A stretch of 64,000 nucleotides of DNA from Adiantum capillus-veneris (Eukaryota > Streptophyta > Polypodiopsida > Polypodiales > Pteridaceae), in NCBI GenBank assembly GCA_014529385.2, contig CM043962.1:51121405-51185404 (forward strand). The letters run 5' to 3'. Under the pieces are notes generated by a model. The model was not told the DNA's origin, did not search any database, and was given only the letters and a program-made list of their open reading frames with translations. Of the stretch, positions 46,692 through 57,649 are shown piece after piece (the stretch's first letter is position 1; each line of letters begins with the position of its first letter). A program made the translations under genes and the position numbers.

Positions 46692-47224
46692 GTAAGGGTA
46701 AGAGGATTCTTCTTTATGATTATTCTGCAAAGATGCTCTGCATTGGGATACCTGATTTTTATCTTAGTACTTGAATGTGATGGAGGTGCTAGTATTTAGA
46801 ATGAGAATTATGTGGCTATGTTGCAAGGTGTGAATGTTTTAAAAGATCTAGAAATAGCAGAAGTTGCTCTCAGCTACTTTGTGTCTGTGCAATAAGAGTA
46901 AAATCCAAAAGCTTCCAAAGAAGATATTGTGCCTCTGTCAATGAGGCTATTACGTCTCTCTTTACATAAAAGAAGCTTTTATGTTCATACTTGCACTCCT
47001 TTTCACATACATTGTAAATACCCGAACATGGGACCACATGGTAATTGCCTTATTCTAAAATAGTGTGAGCTTGAGAGCAACATCTCGTTATTGGACAAAC
47101 CATAATTTGTTTAAATGTATCTTGTGAATCATGCAGATCAAAAAAGAGGGTTGCAGGGTGTTTGGGAAAAATATTGTATCACTGCACAGGAAAATAGATA
47201 TCAACGCATGCAAAGAGAGAGCCT

Positions 47225-47940
47225 TTGTCCAGATGAAATCACCTGCGTATGCATATCTTGATTGCATCAAGCAAGGGCCTCTCTCTTGATGCAATCACAT
47301 GCGTGTGCATCTTGAAGGCATGTGGCTCTACGCAAGATGCTGATATGGGCATAAAAATTCACGCTGATATTGTTGGTAAAGGGTTGCTGAAAAAGATATT
47401 GTGCTTGGCAATGCCTTGGTTGGCATGTTTGCTAAATGTGGTTCACTTCAGAGAGCACCATAACTTCTCGAAAAGCTTCCTATTTAGAGTGTGGACTGAT
47501 TGTAGGATTTACCCCACAGGGGGCAGGCCAGAAAGCTCTACTCTGTTTTCAACATATTTGAAGTGATAGCTCTGGTCTGTTCTCAGTAGATTCGAATCGA
47601 TGGCCTCTCTCATAATTGCAAGATTTGCTCCAAAAGGGCAGCGTAAGAAAGCTCTAGGCTGTTTTCAGCAAATGCGAAGCAAGGAATCTTGGAGAAAGAT
47701 GTCATGATTGGTCGTATTTTAATCAATACGTATGTCAAATGGGGTGCCCCAAAGACTACGACTTTGTGTATGTGTGCATGTGAGCCTACGAACGAACAGT
47801 ACGGAGGATTCAACATCAATCGACATGTTTGCAGAAGTTGCAGAATGGATGACGATGGTAGAACGTATACTAGTGGGAAGGTGGCGGAACAATGTAAGGA
47901 AGTTCTAGAAAGGGCTCCATCCAAGATTGTGCGTTGATCT
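47225..47940 (+). pseudogene. Second PPR-family relic
   Basis: LSLDAITCVCILKACGSTQDAD near 47280, KIHADIVGKGLLKK near 47350, and degraded MYAKCG-type and SWNALI-type words after it. Near 47690, EKDVMIGRILINTYVKWGA begins another repeat that runs into an unrecognised 50-residue tail ending at 47937. Confidence 0.75.
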
Positions 47941-48761
47941 ACATAACCGATACCAAAGGTACACTTATATTCCGTATTTTGATTTCCTTTATGTGATCTC
48001 AAAAGTACTTAGATTAAATCATGTATACATCAAAACAATAAATTTATATCATTTTTATTTAAAAGATTGTAGATGAGGGTGACAAAGGCTGAAGAATTTT
48101 CTGTGATGCCCAACAAATGGACACGTTGACAATACGCCACGGCAAGGCAACGTGGAATGATACATGTCTTCATAAAACATCTGTAATGAGTTCTTCTTTG
48201 TAAAGCTGTAGTATTTTTACAATAAAAAAGCCCCTCTAACATTGGAGAAGAAGCATAAGTCCCCCTTCAACACTGAAGAGAATAAAAGTAGCAGGGGAAG
48301 GGCACGCTCCCTACGGTATTATTATAAATGTGGAGAACGGTGCCAACTTCACATCATACATATGTATGGTTTTTTCCTTTTTTTATGGGCACAAACATCG
48401 TAAATGCACGAAATGCATCTCGTTTTGTTTTTATTATAATGTGGAACTGTTTACATTCATACATCTTTTCATGCAAAATCTCATTTGTGATGCGAGATCG
48501 TAGAGCTTCTGGTGAAAGCTTCGAGGAGATATGCTAACAAGCCATCATCACAAACTATGTCATGAGGTAAGCGCCACACCATCATCACTTTTTGAATTCT
48601 TACCATGTGCACAATAAAGCAATCAAAGCAAACTAGTTATACAACGTACCAGGTGTTAGCCCGCATATTGTGCACTTAGAAATTTTTTGGTTTAAAGGTT
48701 GTTCTAATGTTGCTTGATATGTGCCCAAGAGATCTCCTCCACATATTAAGCCTATATAAAG
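47941..48761. other. No gene recognised
   Basis: AT-rich flank with short frames only. Confidence 0.35.
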
Positions 48762-48940
48762 TGTTAGGTTTGAGGCACGTGGTGGGGCCCCACCCATTCA
48801 TTATATTTTTTTGGTTATAATGAAAATAAGCAGTGTCAGCACATTGAGTCCCTAAGCTCCACCCAAGACTTTGCTGCTTCTTCTCCTTCCCCCTTCTCTC
48901 CTTCCCTCTCTTGCATCTTGCACACATCTCTCTCTCCACA
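48762..48940 (+). repeat. Copia LTR (179 bp), same family as 32566-32751
   Basis: Starts TGTTAGGTTTGAGG and ends CTCTCTCCACA. It shares GGTTATAATG, CTTCTCCTTCCCC and TTGCATCTTGCACACATCTC with the minus-strand copy-A LTR. A primer site follows. Confidence 0.8.
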
Positions 48941-48942
48941 AA

Positions 48943-48956
48943 TGGTATTAGAGCAT
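48943..48956 (+). other. Primer binding site variant
   Basis: TGGTATTAGAGCAT two bases after the LTR, one substitution from the usual TGGTATCAGAGC. Confidence 0.8.
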
Positions 48957-49526
48957 AGGCGTCTCGACCGCAAGCCCCAGCTACATCCACGTGTGCAGCA
49001 AGCCTAAAGAGGATTGGAATCTTTGGGAGATTAGGAAGCAAATCTGCAGGAAAACCACACAGGTCGACTGTGAGAGCTTGAGGCAAATCGAGCTTGGTCA
49101 AAGCCAGATAGAGTCGAGTATGGGAGCTTGGAAGCTCTGTACCAAAATTGAAGAGAGTTTCTTTGGTGGATCTGCAGCTCACGATTGTAGCAAGCATTTT
49201 GCAACAGGCTAGAAGCGAGCCCATTTGCAGATGAATCGCAAAGCAAATCGGAGCTTGAAGGCTTGAAGAAATCAAGCAAGGAAAAAGCGATGGTTTGGAT
49301 TGATTCGAGCAGTGGCGAGTAGAACCGTCGCGTGTCAGTTTGTCTGCAGGTTTTTTGACAGTTTTGTAGAGGATTTGATTTTTTCCAAAAAAACTTGACT
49401 TACACATTCATGTGTGCAAGCCATCGCTCCCACCATTGCCCTCGACAACTCGAGTACCCGACACCCGCTCACACACACCAGAGTCAAAGAGTGAGAGAGA
49501 GATTTTCTCACCATGGGAGAGCAGAG

Positions 49527-49595
<69 letters not shown>

Positions 49596-49675
49596 CAGGG
49601 CTTTGAAATCGACACCTCGTCATCGGCATCGGAGACTCCCATCCGGCGGCGGGAGGCGGCGTCGACATTCGTGAT
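48957..49675 (+). other. Copia-type leader with microsatellites, no gag
   Basis: Sequence after the primer site does not resemble gag. It holds a (GT)19 run (49528-49565) joined to a (GA)14 run (49567-49594). The element is truncated or non-autonomous. Confidence 0.45.
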
Positions 49676-50040
49676 TCACTGTCGACATCGGTGAGAGCAG
49701 ATCGGCTCTCGGCTAGTCTCTAACATTGGCAGTTTCCACTGTTCTGTAGTCCTTCCCGTCTTGAGAGGAGAATCAATGGCCTCTCGCCATTTCGAGTGAA
49801 TCTCATCAATCGGATAATTCTTTAGGTACAACACATATTTTGGGTTTCTGGAGTACTCGATCAATCTTTTTACACAAGTGTCAACCTACAATTGACATTT
49901 GTACTCCGCTCTAGCCAAATTTCCCGTCGTAAATTTGCCTAAATCTCCTTTGGTTTCTTCAATTTCCACGTTGGGTTTCAACTTTTCTTCATCTCCCTGG
50001 AGAGGGTTGTTGTCTCTGTTAGATTCTTCGTGAGAACCCA
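49676..50040 (-). pseudogene. Unrecognised minus-strand ORF start behind a primer site
   Basis: From ATG 50040 the minus frame reads an acidic start (MGSHEESNRDNNPLQGDEEK), has a stop near 49888, and continues to 49676 (RLIEYSRNPKYVLYLKNY). It begins about 50 bases downstream of the primer site at 50102, as a gag would. Family unknown. Confidence 0.4.
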
Positions 50041-50088
50041 TGTGTGTTGCAGAAGGGATCACATCGTGCGTAGAAGAAGAATCTTTTT

Positions 50089-50102
50089 GAGTTTTGATAC
50101 CA
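50089..50102 (-). other. Primer binding site, minus strand
   Basis: TGGTATCAAAACTC, with a TG...-type LTR end (TGTTATAGG at 50104) one base away. It faces the plus-strand LTR and primer site at 48762-48956. Confidence 0.6.
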
Positions 50103-50103
50103 C

Positions 50104-50174
50104 TGTTATAGGCTTGTACGCTTCAAGCGAGAAATCAATAGCAACACACGAATAGAAACTTCAAAATCATTGAA

Positions 50175-50230
<56 letters not shown>

Positions 50231-50548
50231 TGAACTGTGATGATGTGTCTCCAAATTGTGTAGCATTTTATTCAAGTCTCATGGAATAAAACCTATGAAT
50301 TTTTGAATTTTTGAATAATCGAATAACTCTAGTCTATAATGGATCTCCCAGAATTCTCCTCGTGAGATAGATCTTTAAGGTCTCTTGGGATAGTTTCCTA
50401 TGACGTTAAAATTATCTTCTTCTTCTCCTCTCTCTCTCTCTCTTCTCACTCGAATTCCATCGTAGAATACATAAAAGAGAGCACACACAACCATAAAATT
50501 GAGAGAGAGGAAGAGAGCCTTGCCCTCAAGTTTTGGTCTGGTAAAGCG
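50104..50548 (-). repeat. Candidate LTR, minus strand
   Basis: Ends TATAACA before the primer site on the minus strand and contains AATAAAATG and a (GA)23 tract (50181-50226). Outer end not determined. Confidence 0.4.
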
Positions 50549-50549
50549 C

Positions 50550-50600
<51 letters not shown>
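50548..50600 (+). repeat. Compound (CT)n(CA)n microsatellite
   Basis: (CT)11 joined to (CA)15 without a break. Confidence 0.97.
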
Positions 50601-50601
<1 letters not shown>

Positions 50602-51358
50602 TCCATGATAGAAGACCAATAAAAGAGCACTAGATAATTAGGAGAGAGGAAGAAATACTTACCCTTAAGCTTTAGTAACTTCACTACACGTAGTTTTTGT
50701 TCTCGGTGCATAGGTTGATATATATCAAATTTTCTTGTAATCAACTATGCTACCTTTCTAAAAATGGATCCATGAAAAGAAGGACGAAAGAGCATTCTTG
50801 AATGCTATGGATTTGTGGAGTGGGCTCTCAAGGATCCACGTGGCATCGTGGTGAAAATTGTAACACGATCCCCTTCTTATCCCCTTTCCCTTCTTTTGAG
50901 TATGGCTTGAATATAAACAAGTGAAAACATGACGGCTTTCAAAAACAATAAAAAAGTGATAAAATTGTTTAAATTGGTATCAGTGTTTGGGAAAGGATTG
51001 CATCAGCTTAGTCTTGAGTCGATTGAAAATCGAGACTAGCTAGCTGTAAATCATGGCAAACGAAAAACGAATGAAATATGTGAGAAAGTCGTCCAAATAT
51101 TTTGCAAATCTCAAAATTTTTGCTAGTATTTTCGGTTTTTTTCTTTGTGAGGAGAAAACTCGATCAGCAATTGCTTAATAAAAGAGACTTTCTTGAATCT
51201 ATTGGGTCCACCTTTTCTATTACATGGAATCTTGATAGATTCCATTTTATGCATAATTGAATCGACACAAAAGTCCACCTCCAGGGGCGAAGATCGACCT
51301 TGCCACCTTGGAAGCTCTCTGCGTACGCCCGCAAGCTCCAACACCACCTATAATCGGA
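50601..51358. other. No gene recognised
   Basis: Mixed sequence with only short frames. Confidence 0.35.
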
Positions 51359-51361
51359 CCC

Positions 51362-51405
<44 letters not shown>
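51359..51405 (+). repeat. Poly-C joined to (CT)n
   Basis: About 13 C followed by about 17 CT units. Confidence 0.97.
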
Positions 51406-51409
<4 letters not shown>

Positions 51410-51869
51410 GCCTCTCTTAATCACACCTTTCGCTATCTGCAGCTTGGATCATCCTGAAATCGGGAAGTTAATCAACCTTCTCATGCTAAAAATAAGCTTG
51501 AATGGGATAGAAATCAACTCTATCGTTATCAGTTGCGCCCCTTTTTGCCGTGGGCGGATGATCCACCTTCCCCTCTGTATGCGCATTGCCCTCACACACA
51601 TAGTCTAGGTGGAGCAGCACACACCCCGTGCCCCCCTTTGTCCACTTGGGTATCTTGAACTACAAGAAATCACGCACGATGTCATGGGCCTGAGGTTGGC
51701 CTTGTGCACTTTTCCATCGCTTGGAGACCCTTGAGACGTGCATGTGTGCACCCTAAGAGAGAGGTTGCCGGGTTGGCAAGTAGAGGAGATGCTTGTTGGT
51801 TGGCTGAGCTCAATGCGATTAAGCACATCAAAGACCAGCCAGAACATGTCCCTGGCACGAGAAACACCA
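51406..51869. other. No gene recognised
   Basis: A minus-strand frame (51961-51605) is open but its protein is unfamiliar and the DNA borders the SINE candidate. Confidence 0.35.
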
Positions 51870-52145
51870 CAAAAAAAAACGTTGATTTTATTGGCCCAGC
51901 CATGTTTGTGTTGGCTAGTTGGAAGAGTTAGCCACTGAGCTTTCTCGGCCAACCACGACACTATCTAACATGGGGTCTTAATGAACCCAAGGCGGTGGGA
52001 TCGATGACTGCTCTATGGGAATCTTGAGGACGACGAACGGCTAGGAAAAAAGTCAGCACATTGACCCACATCGCTCCTCATTGCAGACTCAAACCCGAGA
52101 CCTCACGTTTGGCAGCGTGACACTCTAACCACGGGCCCACATGTC
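51870..52145 (-). mobile_element. tRNA-derived SINE candidate
   Basis: On the minus strand the head reads CGTGGTTAGAGTGTCACG (A-box TGGTTAGAGTG, near 52125). About 35 bases later comes CTCGGGTTTGAGTCTGC (B-box GGTTTGAGTC, near 52090), the spacing of a pol III tRNA promoter. The body continues about 200 bp and ends in AACG plus nine T near 51875, like plant SINEs with T-rich ends. It is not a functional tRNA: the acceptor stem does not form. Target duplications were not found. Confidence 0.55.
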
Positions 52146-52379
52146 CCCAAGGCCAAGCCACTTTCTAATAAAGTGAACTCGAACATGGGAAAAAGTAAAC
52201 ACCAACAAAACAAGTAATAAAATCACAAGGCCTGCAAAATAAGTGTCGAAGAAACATACTCTTAGTAGAAGGTAGACTTCCATATGCATTTGTTGATCGT
52301 ATTATGCGCATAGAAGAAGCGAAAAAAGTTACATGCTTTGAAAATTTCACGTGGAAAGTCACACTCTAGAGGGACACCT

Positions 52380-52660
52380 TGTGCTCACATGGTGTTCATG
52401 TTGCTAGGGCTCTTGCCCTTGGACACTTGAGTGCATCTTTCTCTTGGGTGGGTCGCCCAAGGAGGAGGTTCCTAACTAGTTGCTACGAGTTCTCTCTATC
52501 GTTCCTAGCATGTGGTGCATCAATTATGTTGCCATGGTGATGCATATGCGTGGCTCTTGCATGATGGTAGGTGACCCTTGCCCGACCATGTAACATGACT
52601 AATATTTGGAACGGATAAGCACCTGCCCCCTAAGGGCCCTCTGGTGTGTCGAAAAAAAAA
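52380..52660 (+). mobile_element. Possible retroposon 3' end with poly-A
   Basis: GC-richer segment ending GTGTGTCG plus ten A at 52650-52660. No coding motif is firm. Confidence 0.3.
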
Positions 52661-52721
52661 ATCTTCAATTTAAGAGTCATTAGCTCAAACAAGAATGCAG
52701 TAAATCCTACCAAACACGAGC

Positions 52722-52723
<2 letters not shown>

Positions 52724-52808
<85 letters not shown>
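52724..52808 (+). repeat. Compound (TG)n(AG)n microsatellite
   Basis: (TG)14 joined to about (AG)28, followed by GATGAAATGTTATATTAA. Confidence 0.97.
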
Positions 52809-52810
<2 letters not shown>

Positions 52811-52942
52811 ACTGAGATGAAATGTTATATTAAACATATTTAGAAGGTCAAAATGACCTATGAGACCAAACTGATATAATCGTGGTGGATCTAATACAAT
52901 GTTTGGATACAAAATAAAATGAAGTAAAATAAAAGCTAAACT

Positions 52943-52943
<1 letters not shown>

Positions 52944-53014
<71 letters not shown>
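52944..53014 (+). repeat. (AG)n microsatellite
   Basis: About 35 units, preceded by TGAAGTAAAATAAAAGC. Confidence 0.98.
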
Positions 53015-53016
<2 letters not shown>

Positions 53017-53442
53017 AAGAGTTGATAGTTGAGGGTCTGAAGATCATGAGCTTGTGTATAGGAAGGTGCACAATGCAACCCTATCTAGGAGACACCATTA
53101 TTCATGAGGAAGAGAAGAGATGAAACTATAAGATGGCCATTTCAGACTGCCTCATCAATTAACTGATGCCGGCTTGTGTTGATCAAAAACCCAAACTCAT
53201 GTACATTAGCCTAGCAGGCTTGGTAGCAGGGAGTACAACCTCTCTAAGCTTGTAGTCCATCAAGATAAGGGCTTCCCAAAAACAAAGAATATAAGGGCAC
53301 ACTTTAAGCCCTTTCCGGTTTTGGGCAACTTGAAGCATTTGAAAGCAGCACCGCCAAATTCAAGTTGTATTCATTCATTGCTGATAAGTTATGTTGTCAT
53401 AATATGGATACGATAGGGAGGCACCATGGCATTATGTTTCTG

Positions 53443-53885
<443 letters not shown>

Positions 53886-53984
53886 CCAATGTGCCTTGCA
53901 AGCTCCAACCAAAACACGTAGTAGAACTGCATGAGCGCTCAAATCAATCTTGGCTCGCTCTGCAAGGATGTGTGCACGTGTACA

Positions 53985-54400
53985 TGCACAGGTGTTGCCT
54001 TTAATACAAATATGTGTTGGCAACCTGTTTAGAGAGTTGCAGTATGGAATGTACTTGAGCTTCAGAAATCTCAATGGTACTAGTTTTGTCGAGCTAGGTT
54101 TAACCGCAACACTAAACTTATCTTCTACTTGCTATAAATGTGAGTTCCTCAAGCCTTGGCAACTGATTGCCAGCTTTCACAAGGTTTGCCCCTAGCCCAC
54201 CCACTAAATTGTGCACTTTGAGATCCGAACACTCAAAGATTAATAGCTTTTCCAGCCAACTAGCTCATCATGTCTCAAATCTTGCAAGACGAGCATGATT
54301 AGCCACCCTACATTTGGGACTCCTTCCAACCTCTCAACTTTGTAACTTCTTGTATATTTTCCAATCTCAAACTCGGAGAACCTTAATATTTCTCCCTTCA
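53985..54400 (-). pseudogene. Leucine-rich-repeat fragment, NLR-like
   Basis: On the minus strand, near 54386-54250, an open stretch reads FSEFEIGKYTRSYKVERL and GVPNVGWLIMLVLQDL. After a shift it continues with LIFECSDLKVHNLVGGLG and LPRLEELTFI (about 54150), then LRFLKLKYIPYCNSLNRLP (54070-54010). Spacing and words match LRRs of plant NLR or receptor proteins, which sense pathogens. No NB-ARC or kinase motif is present. Stops and shifts mark it as a fragment. Confidence 0.55.
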
Positions 54401-54641
54401 ATATTGCTCAGATGCAGGCTCATGCTATGCAGTCTATTTGAATGAGGGCAGCTATACTTTGATTTGTACTACTTTTACTGCACTCCGATTTCTGCATGCA
54501 TACATGTAAATGAAGCACTGATTGACCTACAATACACAAATGTTATGCTCACAAAGCTAACACACATGCGCACGTGTGCAACTCGTGTACTGCACCTAGT
54601 GTTGAAGCCTAAGCCGTCAAAATTATCAGTTACAATAACTT

Positions 54642-54803
54642 ACAAAGGCAACCATCGATGAATTCAAGCTCAACACCCCGTCACCCATATCTGGCAGTTT
54701 AACCTCAACACTGACATTATCTTCTCCATTGAGGCCCGCAACCCCACCAAGTAGATCAGCCTCTACTACAATGACATGGCCGACTCGCTCCTCTACTAAT
54801 GCT
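54642..54803 (+). pseudogene. LEA-2 / NDR1-HIN1-like fragment
   Basis: Plus-strand words: ATIDEFKLNTPSPISG, then with a one-base shift FNLNTDIIFSIEARNPTK, a stop (TAG near 54757), ISLYYNDM. The ARNP.K..LYY pattern is a hallmark of the LEA-2 domain of NHL/NDR1-like membrane proteins (from memory of the family). Upstream membrane segment and downstream half are not clear. It may extend to about 54950 in other frames. Confidence 0.5.
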
Positions 54804-54950
54804 AGAATTAAAAGGGTACAGAGAGAAGACAGAGCCCAGAGATTATGTGCCTTCTTTGGCAGCTTGTCCACCCGCTTCAAGTTGAACTTTACCTCTCACG
54901 TCACTCCTTTGGAGCAAAGGACTCGCGGGAGCTATCAGATTATGTGAAAT

Positions 54951-55162
54951 GTCCTAAGGAGAGGGAGTGGTTGAAAGCCAGTTGCCAAGAAAGCTCACGT
55001 CTCATAGATGAGTGCTACGGGTGGAGTCAGGGCATCAACTGCTCCATGGGCCTCCTTCAAAGTAGCTCCAATATCAGCCCAACGTGTTGAGGGTGAGAGC
55101 AACGAGTTGAAGATAGGTTTAGGATTTTGGTTGTATGGCAGCTCTCTCTCTCTCTCTCTCAC

Positions 55163-55213
<51 letters not shown>

Positions 55214-55666
55214 ATCCCTATGTCGGTCCAGCTCATGACGGTGAGATCACCTGAGAACCCCCAAGACATGTCCATCATTAGATTTACACACTCTTCTTTT
55301 AAATGAGTGCCCACTATCTTATTTCAATCAATCACCATTTTTGCCTTATCAAAAAATGCTTCAAAATACAACTCGATCTTTTTCTATTATAATAAGCAAA
55401 AAGAGAAGGCGTCACTATAGCCTTTGTCCTTTGGACAGGCCAAAAAATAAACATGAACAAAAAAAGTAAATAAAGACAAATTGAACAACGTCCCAACTTC
55501 ACAAAAAACATGCTTCACTTCCAACACCGTAGATCCCACCCATTCTTCATTCAATAAAGTTGTCCTAGTTACTCGCATGGGTGATTAGCTGAGGGAGGAG
55601 CAATCGTCCTTCTCGGCCCTCGATCACCACAGGAGCTCACTCGGAAAGAAGAGTAGGTGCTTGGAT
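54951..55666. other. Flank of the acetyltransferase gene
   Basis: Contains a compound (CT)11(CA)22 microsatellite (55141-55208). From about 55560 the DNA becomes more GC-rich and should hold the promoter and 5' leader of the next gene. No clear TATA box was found. Confidence 0.4.
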
Positions 55667-55912
55667 ATGGCGGCTGCAAACAGCGAAGTGGTTTGGGATG
55701 CTGCGAATAGCAGGTTTGCTACCCGTGACGGCTTGGCTTACTTGCAGTATACCATGCTCTCCCGAAACCAGAAGCCGGTGATGGACATGGTCCACACGTA
55801 TGTGCCCCCTAGCAAGCGCGGTTCTGGCATCGCTGCCCTCCTTTGTGCATCTGCTTTCCAGCATGCCCAACAGCATGGCCTTCTCGTCCTTCCTACCTGC
55901 AGCTACATATCC
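55667..55912 (+). CDS. Small GNAT acetyltransferase, first exon (82 codons)
   Basis: ATG 55667 lies in a good context (G at -3 and +4). The 82 codons have no stop and read like plant single-domain acetyltransferases of the At1g77540 type: VVWDAANSRF, MDMVHTYVP, the acetyl-CoA loop KRGSGIAALLC (residues 50-60) and CSYIS (78-82), whose Cys is the family's proposed catalytic residue. Family proteins are about 110 residues, so roughly 25 C-terminal codons are missing. Exon 1 would end at 55912 before GTAACA. I did not find the second exon (family motif D.F.PRNP) in the next 8 kb. Composition is GC-rich compared with neighbours, and the exon is free of decay, so it may be live or only recently broken. 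Confidence 0.72.
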
Positions 55913-55987
55913 GTAACACCCTCTCTCCCCCCCCCCCCCCCCCCCTTCCTTTTTTTGCCACGTGTGTTGCAGCTACATATCCGTAAC
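55898..55987 (+). repeat. 70-bp duplication of the exon-1 end and donor
   Basis: TGCAGCTACATATCCGTAAC occurs at 55898 and 55968. Between them lie a poly-C run and TTTTTTTGCCACGTGTGTTGCAG, which looks like a splice acceptor before the second copy. Confidence 0.9.

Positions 55988-56060
<73 letters not shown>
55926..56060 (+). repeat. Poly-C, (TC)n and poly-C tracts
   Basis: Poly-C of about 19 (to 55945), (TC)21 (about 55990-56031) and poly-C of about 29 (56032-56060). Confidence 0.97.
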
Positions 56061-56062
<2 letters not shown>

Positions 56063-56668
56063 AAATACACACACGAGGGAGAGTTTGTATGTTTGTTTTT
56101 GGGATGAGGGAGAGTTTGATTGTTGGCTCCCTTGCCTGATTTGGAGTTCTTGATTGGTGAAAATATTCGGGATGCGAGGGAGCAAGTTGATCCTTGGTCA
56201 TAAGGTAGGGGAGTGTCAAAGAACAAGGAGCGATATAGGGTGACTCTTTGTGCACCTCCACAATTGAAGTCTTTCACTCAAGTTGTTGAGTTTTGGAGAT
56301 TCTTTATTCTAGTTGGCCTTGGATTCCCTTTTCTCTCTTCTTGGAGAGAGCCTTGGCATCTACAGATTACAAGTGCCGCTTTCGGCAAGTGGACTATCCT
56401 CTCTAGTGCCAAAGTCCTACTAGGTTGCTCTAAGTAGGTGTTCTCGTTGGCTGTCCCTTTTGAGCTCTATATAGCAACCTTAACAAATTGCCCTACCCAG
56501 ACTTTGACGATAAGTAAAATAAATACCTAAAAGCCAAACTAAATAATGGGATTACATTGGGCAGTTCACTTGAGATGCCAAAAACACCCTCTTTGTAGCT
56601 CGTAGTGGACATCAATAGTGAGACCAAGTCGATGAAGAAGCTACCATGGACACCCCAATAGAGGATCC
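56061..56668 (-). repeat. LTR fragment related to 62940-63065
   Basis: 56463-56585 matches 62948-63065 closely (CTATATAGCAACCTTA, AAATTGCCCTAC, GGGCAGTTCACTTGAG). The TATA-like GGTTGCTATATA reads on the minus strand. The rest is unassigned flank. Confidence 0.55.
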
Positions 56669-57170
56669 TGTAATAGACTTGGACACTCCAAGTCAAAAAT
56701 CAATCACGACAGCACCAAATAACCACTTCAAACAATTCACAGATCACAATAGATTTGCACTGGCCCGGCGGAGTTCCCTGCTTAGAGATATTGGCCCCAA
56801 AGATTGGTGCCCCTTTCGGTATTTCTTTTTATATTAATCAGATCAATGTACAAGAGAGTGGTTAGGGTTTCATTCTCAGACTCTGCGTCCAGATCCTCTG
56901 AGAAGTGAGGCCCTCACCACTTATTTAAAGATACAAGGGATGCCCAAAAGTAGAGCCCCAAAAGCTTTTAAAATAAAAAGCATCAGTTTTCTCTCTCTTA
57001 GAGAGTCTTTTCAAAATTCGCGTTGCTCATCATTTTTCAAATTTTTTTTTTCCAACCTCTGCGATTTCCGAAAATTAGGGTTTTTGGCAAAAATTAGGGT
57101 TTGCAAGAATTTTAGGGTTTTTGGCAGAAATTAGGGTTTTTGCTATCCGCCATGTCATCACTTTGTGACA
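56669..57170. repeat. Solo LTR (502 bp) with perfect target duplication
   Basis: Ends TGTAATAGAC...TTTGTGACA and is flanked by GATCC on both sides (56664-56668, 57171-57175). No internal region is present, so this is a solo LTR left by LTR-LTR recombination. A related full-length copy is 60338-60923. Four TTAGGGTTT words spaced 18-19 bp lie at 57075-57140. Confidence 0.85.
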
Positions 57171-57649
57171 GATCCTTTCTACTAAATACACCTCGGTTAT
57201 GCTACCTTCAACTTTGTACCTTAGAAGAGTGCCATCTTGAGCATTGGTTGCCTTTTAGAAAATTTGAACTGTAGACCACACTACGTCCAAGAATCCCCAT
57301 GAATCCCCATTCATGAACTGTGAACATATCATGTCCAAATATACTTTCCAGATAATAAACTTTGAACACATTCTGTCCATAATCCGACCAACAACAATGG
57401 ATTGGTGCGCACTCATCTGTAGTGTTTTAGATACGTCTGATTGATTCCCTGCAAGATGCATGTGTCTCGAACTCCAACCGACGGGTTCAAACACCGATAA
57501 CTTGAACTCCAACACAAGGGTCCAAATTAATCATATGGAGCACTTCTTGCCCCTCTCTGCTACTCACAAGCCTCTCTCTGGCCGAAGGTAGTGGTGACAC
57601 TTTCCCCTTGACTTCTAGAAATCTGACATTGAGGCCACGTTGGCCGTCG
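57171..57649. other. Flank between solo LTR and LTR of the gag-like element
   Basis: No gene. May include the downstream end of the minus-strand LTR that starts at 58578. Confidence 0.35.

Noticed and set aside
49412..49606. Plus-strand frame ending in poly Cys-Val and Arg-Glu
   Set aside because: Runs through a compound microsatellite in a retroelement leader; no family likeness.
52051..52145. tRNA gene
   Set aside because: A and B boxes are present but the acceptor stem and anticodon arm do not form a tRNA. A SINE head fits better.
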